DNA of 64,000 nucleotides. It comes from Trichomonas vaginalis G3. Taxonomy: Eukaryota > Parabasalia > Trichomonadida > Trichomonadidae. The position numbers and the translations under genes were made by a program. Below, piece by piece: positions 58,288 to 64,000 of the stretch. The notes under the pieces are model-generated. The model had not been told where the DNA came from, did no database searches, and was given only the letters and a program-made list of their open reading frames with translations. The stretch is taken from contig NC_067204.1 of the NCBI RefSeq assembly GCF_026262505.1, positions 2,637,797-2,701,796 of the forward strand. The letters run 5' to 3'. Positions within the stretch are counted from its first letter, which is position 1. Each line of letters begins with the position of its first letter.

Positions 58288-59587
58288 TAGGGTGTCCAAA
58301 GGTGCGTTTAGCACAGCGCTCTATATGAGACTATTAAAGGAGATATATGCTGATTATAAATATATAATAAAAAATATGAATATATGTATATGATGAGTAT
58401 GTTGTATTTTGGCGCCATGCCGGGATATAAATGAATTTTGAGACAAGAGGCGGTTTCGCGGGAAATTTTGGCGGGATTTTATTCATTTTTTTAATGAATC
58501 ATAAAGAAAACATCCTCGCTCTTGCAAAAAAATGCAAAGACTGTAAAAAAATCTACGAGACATTGGTAAAATGCTTCGGTATGGATGCTCCTAGCTATTC
58601 CACTGTAACGTATCATGTTAGGATGTATCACTTCATGAACAAAAAGGCGCCCATCATAAAAATTGACAAAAATCGCTGGATCAAAGAAAAATCAAAGCAA
58701 TTCTCAAGCGCTAGATGAAGACCCAAGAGAGCATCACTCAGAAGGATAGAGGAGATGACAAAGATACCACGTACAACAGTCAGTTATTATCTGCACAATT
58801 ATTTGAACTACAAACTAGCGTATACACGTTGGGTTCCGCACAACCTTAATTCAGTTCAAAAAAAATCTAGAGTCCAATCTTCGAAAGAGCTCTCTCTATA
58901 TTGGGTGCGTATCAATCCAAGAAGTTTCGCTTTTTAGTAACAGGGGACGAGTCTTGGTTTCAATATGCAACAGAAGCCAAAATCATGTGGATCCCGAAGG
59001 ATGAAAATCCGCAAAATTCCCGAAGAAAAAATTGACACACCAATGATGATGTTGTCGGTTTTTTGGGGCGTGAATGGCATCATCGCAATTGATATTCTTC
59101 AAAAACCTAATACGATGAATGCTCAGTATCTAATTGACAATGTTCTTACTCAAATTATCAATTCTGATGAGTTTGAGAAATCCAAACAACAAAAACAAAA
59201 GTTTGCAATTCATTTTGATAATTCAAGAGTTCACAAAAGTCATAAGGTAATGAATTACTTGGTGGAAAACAATGTCAAAGTTGTTCCAAACCCAATTTAT
59301 TCACCTGATATTGCACCCTCTGACTTTTATTTATTCGGCACGCTAAAAAAGAGAGCTGAAGGACGCGAATTCGCGAGTCCAGATGATCTTGAAAATTTTG
59401 TAAGAGAGCAATTTGAGCAATTTTCTCATGATGATTTAAAGCGTGTCTTTCAAGCCTGGATCGATCGCTGCGAACGCGTGATTGAATCCAATGGTGATTA
59501 TATTTATATAAACTTTATATATATGTAACTTGTTTATTTCTATTCGCAGTATTCAGGTTTGTGCTAAACACACCTTTGGACACCCTA
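58288..59587. mobile_element. Mariner transposon inserted in Polinton 2
   Basis: The element 58290-59585 (1,296 bp) starts GGGTGTCCAAAGGTG and ends in its inverse. The roughly 27-base terminal repeats have one mismatch. TA duplications flank it at 58288-58289 and 59586-59587. Length, TA target and the D34D transposase place it with mariner; Trichomonas has a related family (Tvmar1) of similar size. It landed at the 3' end of the 59585-60256 gene, whose stop now uses the TA and the first base of the element. Confidence 0.9.
58431..59528 (+). pseudogene. Mariner transposase, frameshifted
   Basis: The reading holds an N-terminal helix-turn-helix region (NHKENILALAKKCKDCKKIY, STVTYHVRMYHF) and later the catalytic core. 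The first Asp lies in TGDESWFQYAT (about 58949) in a different frame from the second (AIHFDNSRVH) and third (YSPDIAPSDFYLF). Exactly 34 residues separate the second and third Asp, the mariner spacing. A stop at 58716 and at least two frame changes (58.70-58.75 kb and 58.94-59.03 kb) make it a pseudogene. The inverted ends are nearly intact, so it could be moved only by another copy's enzyme. Confidence 0.85.
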
Positions 59588-60256
59588 TATTTTATATTCA
59601 TCAACTATTTTATTATAAATATCATTATAAGTTAAATGAAGTTCAGTTGTTGTTCCGTTCTTTGATATCTTAATTGTGCTAATATCCTTTATAGGATTTA
59701 TTTTTGCAACTGTTCCGCAGCATGAAACCTCATCATCTATGAAAAATTGAATCTTAACGTCTGAATCTTGAACATCACAAAGAATGGCGATAATGTGAAT
59801 TAATGATTCATAAGGTAAAATAATTAAACCAGATTGATCAATTAAATTTATTATTGAATCATAATTATTAATTATTATATCACGGTAAATTTTCATTAAT
59901 TCAGAATTAATGTCTATTTTATATGGCGCATTGCGACTGTAATCGTAGATTCCTGGGTTCTCGATGTTTGATGAAAGAGGTGGGGGGTATGTTGGATAAG
60001 TGGGGATTTCAACGGGTTCTTTACCGGGTTCAGATAAAATGATTGGGTCTCCATTCTCATGGTTTTCTTCATTCTCTTCATTCTTTGGTAAGTCACGAGT
60101 TAATAAATTTGGTTGAGTTGCTGACCTTGTTAATTCAGGGCTAACATTAACTTTAACATTTTGAATAATTCGTGATTTATCATCATTTACGTTATAACCA
60201 ACCGTAATCTCTGCTTTTGCGTTAGTGTTCTTTTGACTTGTGAAACGTCTTCTCAT
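59585..60256 (-). CDS. Virion-type protein with CCG motif, homologue of 33550-34053
   Basis: The 223-residue protein has a polar, Pro-rich N-terminal half (PVEIPTYPTYPPPL) and a C-terminal domain with LPYESLIHIIAILCDVQDSD and SCCGTVAKINPIKDISTI, which aligns with the Polinton 1 protein. Its end abuts the mariner terminus. Conservation across two otherwise divergent elements suggests a core role, probably structural. Confidence 0.6.
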   Translation of the reverse strand: MRRRFTSQKNTNAKAEITVGYNVNDDKSRIIQNVKVNVSPELTRSATQPNLLTRDLPKNEENEENHENGDPIILSEPGKEPVEIPTYPTYPPPLSSNIENPGIYDYSRNAPYKIDINSELMKIYRDIIINNYDSIINLIDQSGLIILPYESLIHIIAILCDVQDSDVKIQFFIDDEVSCCGTVAKINPIKDISTIKISKNGTTTELHLTYNDIYNKIVDEYKI

Positions 60257-60339
60257 TTATAATTGAATAAAAAAAGAAAAATATATTTAAAGTTTTATTT
60301 AGTTGTTACGGTAATATCCCAAGGTTCATCATTGTTTGC

Positions 60340-61239
60340 TTATACTTTCTTTGTAACTGCACCAATTATGTTATTGATATTGCTTTGAGTTTCTTCCAGT
60401 CTTATTTTATCATTTACAATATCTTTAATCATTTCATTACATGCATTCTTAAAACCATCTGATTTTTCTAATTTACGTCTATCACTTTCTTTAATTAAAT
60501 CAAAGTTATAACCTTGTTGAGAATAAAGTGGTTTCTTTATCAATTCCTTGAACGCTTCTGAAAGTGAAGATGAAGAAATTCTTGCCACTTGAATTGGTTT
60601 AAATTCTGCTTTCATTGCTTCTTTCTGTTCATTGAACACTGGATCGAATAAAGCAACTTTAAAGAATTTCTTAGCTGGAATTTCAGGTCTCAAATATGCA
60701 TATTGACCATCAAACTGATTAACATATCGTGGTAATCCATCCGGTCCCTCTTCAATAGCATTTAATTCTTCATTGAAATAAGAATATGGATTATAACGGT
60801 ATGAATTAATTGGACCATGTTCACCTTCTCCAATGTATTGTTTAACAGCTTTTCCATTTTCATCAAATTGCATAGGATAACATTCATTATATGCTTTACG
60901 TTTAGGATAATCAGATATAGTTAATTTATACCCATTTATGACTTTAATATTACCTTGACCATCAGTAACGAAAACTTCATTTATACCATCAGGTTTTCCA
61001 TTTGGACCCGTAATGTCTGCTTCGTGTGCTTCCCAATTTGGACCATGACGTTTGGCATATGCTTGAGCTTCTGGTAATGTTAAAACGTTTCTCATTTGTT
61101 TAACATCTTTTTGAAGACCAGCAACAATATGGACTAATTCTTTCATTCCGTCTGGAACTTTCATAGTTCTATTATATGCACCGTTTTTGTTTGTCCCTTG
61201 TTTTAATGGAACCTGTAGAAGATTTGCTATTTCTGTCAT
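60340..61239 (-). CDS. Minor virion protein with GPNGKPDGI motif
   Basis: The 299-residue protein has an N-terminal helix ([20 protein letters not shown]) and a central segment [20 protein letters not shown] followed by [21 protein letters not shown] helical C-terminus follows. The central block resembles a motif I associate with minor capsid proteins of Polintons and related viruses, from memory only. It lies in a run of minus-strand genes with ATPase and capsid, each with an AT-rich leader. Confidence 0.55.
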   Translation of the reverse strand: MTEIANLLQVPLKQGTNKNGAYNRTMKVPDGMKELVHIVAGLQKDVKQMRNVLTLPEAQAYAKRHGPNWEAHEADITGPNGKPDGINEVFVTDGQGNIKVINGYKLTISDYPKRKAYNECYPMQFDENGKAVKQYIGEGEHGPINSYRYNPYSYFNEELNAIEEGPDGLPRYVNQFDGQYAYLRPEIPAKKFFKVALFDPVFNEQKEAMKAEFKPIQVARISSSSLSEAFKELIKKPLYSQQGYNFDLIKESDRRKLEKSDGFKNACNEMIKDIVNDKIRLEETQSNINNIIGAVTKKV

Positions 61240-61279
61240 GTTTAATTATAAATAAAAAATAAAAATTAATTATAAAAAG

Positions 61280-62107
61280 TTAATCAAATTTAACACATCC
61301 TTTATTTAAATCAACTATTATTTTTCCATGTTCACCTAATTGCTGATATTGTGTGTAAAGTTCATTAATGCTCATTGGTAAATTCACTTGATAAAGCATA
61401 ACGTTCAACTGTTGACGACTAAACCCACTGAAAATGAAAAGGGTTGATAGATTTGATTTAATGTTTGTGCTTAATGCTTTGAAGTATTGAACAGCCATAA
61501 AGAATGAACATTGAATATGTCGACATTGAGTTAATAACTGATTAAAATATGATTTCTCATTAGTTATTAGTTTTGATTTCACCGCATCATCTAGAAAAAT
61601 TAGTGAATGCAAAAATTCTCTATCAAAATTTGAAATAGAAAGTGTTTCAAATAATTCATCCCGTTGTTTATCAATAATTTTATCCTCTAATCCTTGCTTC
61701 TTGATTGTATTATATAATTCTTTATACATTAAAAAGTTTTTTAAATAATCTTCTGCTTCTTCTTGTGATAAATAAATAATTGGAATTTTGATTAAATGCT
61801 TTAAAGATTCAAATGTATCATCTGAAGGTGAACCTGAACGGTTGATATAAATTAACACATGTGAATTGGGGGAAGTGTTAGCAATAATGATAATTTGTTT
61901 TAATATCGTTAATGTTTTACCTTTATTTTGTTTACCAATTGCTGCAGTGATTGAATTTAAGTAACATTCAGAATATGGAATTTTCATTAATTTTTCCTTA
62001 GATAGAGCATTTCTATTATCACTCAATGCTTCATTAATCATATCATCTACGTATGTATTATATACTCCCGCTAATTCTTCATAAGGGGTGAATGAATTTA
62101 AATCCAT
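61280..62107 (-). CDS. DNA packaging ATPase (A32/FtsK type)
   Basis: The 275-residue protein has Walker A in SITAAIGKQNKGKTLTILKQ, Walker B in LHSLIFLDDAV, and the following sensor helix TQCRHIQCSFFMAVQYFKAL. It ends in a short hydrophobic/acidic tail. This is the compact packaging ATPase of Polintons, virophages and nucleocytoplasmic viruses, which drives genome entry into the capsid. It directly follows the capsid gene in the transcription direction, a common Polinton order. Confidence 0.85.
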   Translation of the reverse strand: MDLNSFTPYEELAGVYNTYVDDMINEALSDNRNALSKEKLMKIPYSECYLNSITAAIGKQNKGKTLTILKQIIIIANTSPNSHVLIYINRSGSPSDDTFESLKHLIKIPIIYLSQEEAEDYLKNFLMYKELYNTIKKQGLEDKIIDKQRDELFETLSISNFDREFLHSLIFLDDAVKSKLITNEKSYFNQLLTQCRHIQCSFFMAVQYFKALSTNIKSNLSTLFIFSGFSRQQLNVMLYQVNLPMSINELYTQYQQLGEHGKIIVDLNKGCVKFD

Positions 62108-62131
62108 TTAATCAAAAATAAATTTATAATT

Positions 62132-63772
62132 TTATACATTTCTATTCATCAATATTTCATCATATGAACTTCTATACTGCGGTGGTGTACCTGTTGGATG
62201 ATATTTCAAACCTTCATCCGGTGTCCATGTCCAATATGTAGTCCTAGTAAACCAAACCTGAGGAGGATTTGTCACTTTTGAACAGTAAGTGTCATTTTCA
62301 CCCTGAATGATTGGATAAGCTTTCACTTGTACTGTAACTTGTGAGTTGAAAGTTTCTAATCCATCAAAGAATATACCCGCTCCATCACGTTGAACTGGAA
62401 TAGTGCATAAGAACGAAGTTTGGTCTTTCCATGTTCTAGCTAATGGCTTGCCATCATCATCATTCAGTGGTCTAGTTAATGAGTCCTCGTATTCTTCTGT
62501 GCATTCATTCACTCCATCTAAATCAGAAGCTTGAAGCATACGTGTAAAGAATATGTCACCCACTGTGGTCATCGCTTGATCGGGGAAGTTTCTGGAATCT
62601 ATAGTGACCTGAAGACCTCGAAGCATTGGATTTTCTAAAACTGTTCTTTGCATTGCATTCTTCGGAAATGCTAACACAACATCTGAAACATTATGAAGAG
62701 CGTATGAGAAATCTGAGCTGATACCTTCAGGAGTGATGCAACCTCCATTTAGTGAACGAACATCAACATGTTGAGCTGGAATCATGAATGGATCTTCCTT
62801 ACTAAATAAACGTGGTATTGCTTTAACTGATTCTTCAGTTAAACCGTATCCTGGTGTAATGCATTTATCCTCTAAAACTTCCATCTTTGTGCATGAAATA
62901 ATAACGTCTTCAACTGTTGCGTCAGCAGATGTAGCGGCTAAGCTTGTAATTAATTTGGTAGGAAGTCCGATTTGTTGGAATTTGCGATCATATTTATAAA
63001 CATGATTCATAATCTTTTCATAATTTTCATCAGTTATCTTTTCATAAACATAATTTTGTAAATCAGCAACTCTTAACGGGTCAACCTGACAAAATACTAA
63101 AGTATCCCTGAAAACATAATATTTAAGAATGATTTCACCAAATGATTTAGGATAATCATCGAACGCCTGAAATACTAACAAATCATTTACCGGAATAATC
63201 ATATCAAAAGTGATATCAACTTCATCATTTGCTTTCTTGAAAACTTCTGAAGGGTCAATATATTTACCACATACTGAGTTATCATATTTTTGAACATTAT
63301 TATATAACGAATGAACAAACTTTTTAACTTTCCTTTCTGATTTTGGTTTATATGTTGCAAATGCGAAAGATTCACGGGCGCATTCCATTTGAAGATAACC
63401 GGCATCACCTCTTTCAGTTTCTACTTCTAATTGTTTAAAGCTTTGATTTGATGATTTGTAACCAACGAATAAACGCATGCATTTAAAAGCGGCATCACAT
63501 GTGAAAGCTTTATTTGAAACTAGAGTTGCTCTAACTTTGCGTTTAATATATGTGTCACCAAATTGGTTCACATCATGAGCCGGATTTGTAATTCTTAAAT
63601 GAGTTTGTTTATCATCAAAATATGGAGCATCAGAGTCATAGCATGAACTTTCAAGTTCTCTATAATATCTTCTTCCATCATTCTTTGCGAATATTTCATT
63701 TATCTTTTCGAATGAATGAAACACATTTCCATTAATCGGTTTGGTGTTTGGCACTAAATAGTTAGTCGTCAT
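62132..63772 (-). CDS. Major capsid protein, double jelly roll
   Basis: The 546-residue protein is beta-rich. The block FQAFDDYPKSFGEIILKYYV followed by FRDTLVFCQVDPL is characteristic of Polinton major capsid proteins between the two jelly rolls. The N-terminal part contains FVGYKSSNQSFKQLEVETER, and the end VWFTRTTYWTWTPDEGLKYH. Length is in the normal range for the family. It is expected to form the icosahedral shell. Leader: GATTTTTTATTTATTAATAA. Confidence 0.85.
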   Translation of the reverse strand: MTTNYLVPNTKPINGNVFHSFEKINEIFAKNDGRRYYRELESSCYDSDAPYFDDKQTHLRITNPAHDVNQFGDTYIKRKVRATLVSNKAFTCDAAFKCMRLFVGYKSSNQSFKQLEVETERGDAGYLQMECARESFAFATYKPKSERKVKKFVHSLYNNVQKYDNSVCGKYIDPSEVFKKANDEVDITFDMIIPVNDLLVFQAFDDYPKSFGEIILKYYVFRDTLVFCQVDPLRVADLQNYVYEKITDENYEKIMNHVYKYDRKFQQIGLPTKLITSLAATSADATVEDVIISCTKMEVLEDKCITPGYGLTEESVKAIPRLFSKEDPFMIPAQHVDVRSLNGGCITPEGISSDFSYALHNVSDVVLAFPKNAMQRTVLENPMLRGLQVTIDSRNFPDQAMTTVGDIFFTRMLQASDLDGVNECTEEYEDSLTRPLNDDDGKPLARTWKDQTSFLCTIPVQRDGAGIFFDGLETFNSQVTVQVKAYPIIQGENDTYCSKVTNPPQVWFTRTTYWTWTPDEGLKYHPTGTPPQYRSSYDEILMNRNV

Positions 63773-63841
63773 TTATTAATAAATAAAAAATCAAAATTAA
63801 AAGATGAAAATGAATTTTTAATTTTAATGAAATAATCAACT

Positions 63842-64000
63842 ATGGCTGCAGGATTCTTTAAGAAACTGTGGGATAAAGTAAAAAGAGGAGCGCATAAAGT
63901 TTGGGAAACAATGAAGAAAGGAGCAAATTGGATATTTAAGAATAAAGAAGCAATTAGTGACGTTGCTGAATCAATAACACCAAAAGCTGCCCCAATAAGA
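63842..64000 (+). CDS. Small amphipathic virion-type protein, cut by window end
   Basis: Fifty-three residues are visible, starting MAAGFFKKLWDKVKRGAHKV and then WETMKKGANWIFKNKEAISD. The helix has a basic and an aromatic face, like MGFFGRIGNFFRN at 16719 and the gene at 20027 in Polinton 1. It is divergent from the capsid gene. A membrane-active minor capsid role is inference. Confidence 0.6.
   Translation, partial: MAAGFFKKLWDKVKRGAHKVWETMKKGANWIFKNKEAISDVAESITPKAAPIR

Larger units (their letters stand above)
44933..64000. mobile_element. Polinton/Maverick element 2, mostly open, right end outside window
   Basis: The left end AGTAGTATATGAGTGCGGG begins exactly where host homology ends, and it starts with AG as Polinton termini commonly do. 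The preceding TTTTTG (44927-44932) is the likely 6-base target duplication. Genes seen: family B polymerase, retroviral-type integrase, fibre, minor virion proteins, packaging ATPase and double-jelly-roll capsid protein. Most are open, with only a few breaks (about two to four). Two DNA transposons have inserted later (52511-53815 and 58290-59585). It is younger than Polinton 1. Confidence 0.9.

Overview
The window is AT-rich DNA (about 70% A+T) of a eukaryote that looks like a parabasalid, a trichomonad close to Trichomonas or Tritrichomonas. The host genes are intronless, they include two small R2R3 Myb proteins of the kind expanded in trichomonads, and the Myb starts have initiator-like TCA-pyrimidine-(A/T) motifs a few bases upstream. 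Most of the rest is two very different Polinton/Maverick elements, which are also abundant in trichomonads. The species call is an inference from style and content.

Layout. (1) 1-3.2 kb: a nearly perfect inverted duplication of a Myb gene (arms 159-1350 and 2020-3211). (2) 3.5-6.3 kb: a large coiled-coil, Ser/Pro-rich host protein. (3) 6.5-8.7 kb: two abutting non-autonomous elements flanked by TTAA. (4) 8.1-12.3 kb: a host block with a second Myb and a seven-membrane-span protein. It recurs inverted at 40.8-44.9 kb. (5) 12.3-15.3 kb: gene-free DNA with a 121-bp tandem repeat and a 425-bp-arm foldback. (6) 15.26-40.80 kb: Polinton 1, a 25.5-kb element with homopolymer-capped hairpin inverted ends. 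It carries an adenine methyltransferase, integrase, family B DNA polymerase, fibre, three KilA-N-type genes, packaging ATPase, SF3 helicase and capsid genes, most of them broken (of the order of 20 breaks). (7) 40.8-44.9 kb: the inverted copy of the host block. (8) 44.93 kb to the window end: Polinton 2, mostly open (a few breaks), with polymerase, integrase, fibre, ATPase, minor virion proteins and major capsid protein. A decayed mariner and a second inverted-repeat transposon have inserted into it, and its right end lies outside the window.

How the parts relate. The core genes of the two Polintons (capsid, polymerase, ATPase) are very divergent. One block is closely similar in both: a fibre gene and a KilA-N-type gene bracketed by paired hairpins, beside shared 25-26-bp iterons and near a tRNA-like Pol III-type sequence. 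In Polinton 1, two further KilA-N genes each contain an in-frame GC-rich hairpin with a different, self-complementary stem. Both elements use a common AT-rich leader (TATTTTTAT or TTTTTTTATTTcgTAAGAA just before the ATG) that differs from the host initiator. I regard this hairpin/KilA-N/iteron module, and its apparent exchange between unrelated Polintons, as the most interesting signal. The 4.1-kb host duplication ends exactly where each Polinton begins, so the left copy serves as an approximate pre-insertion reference.
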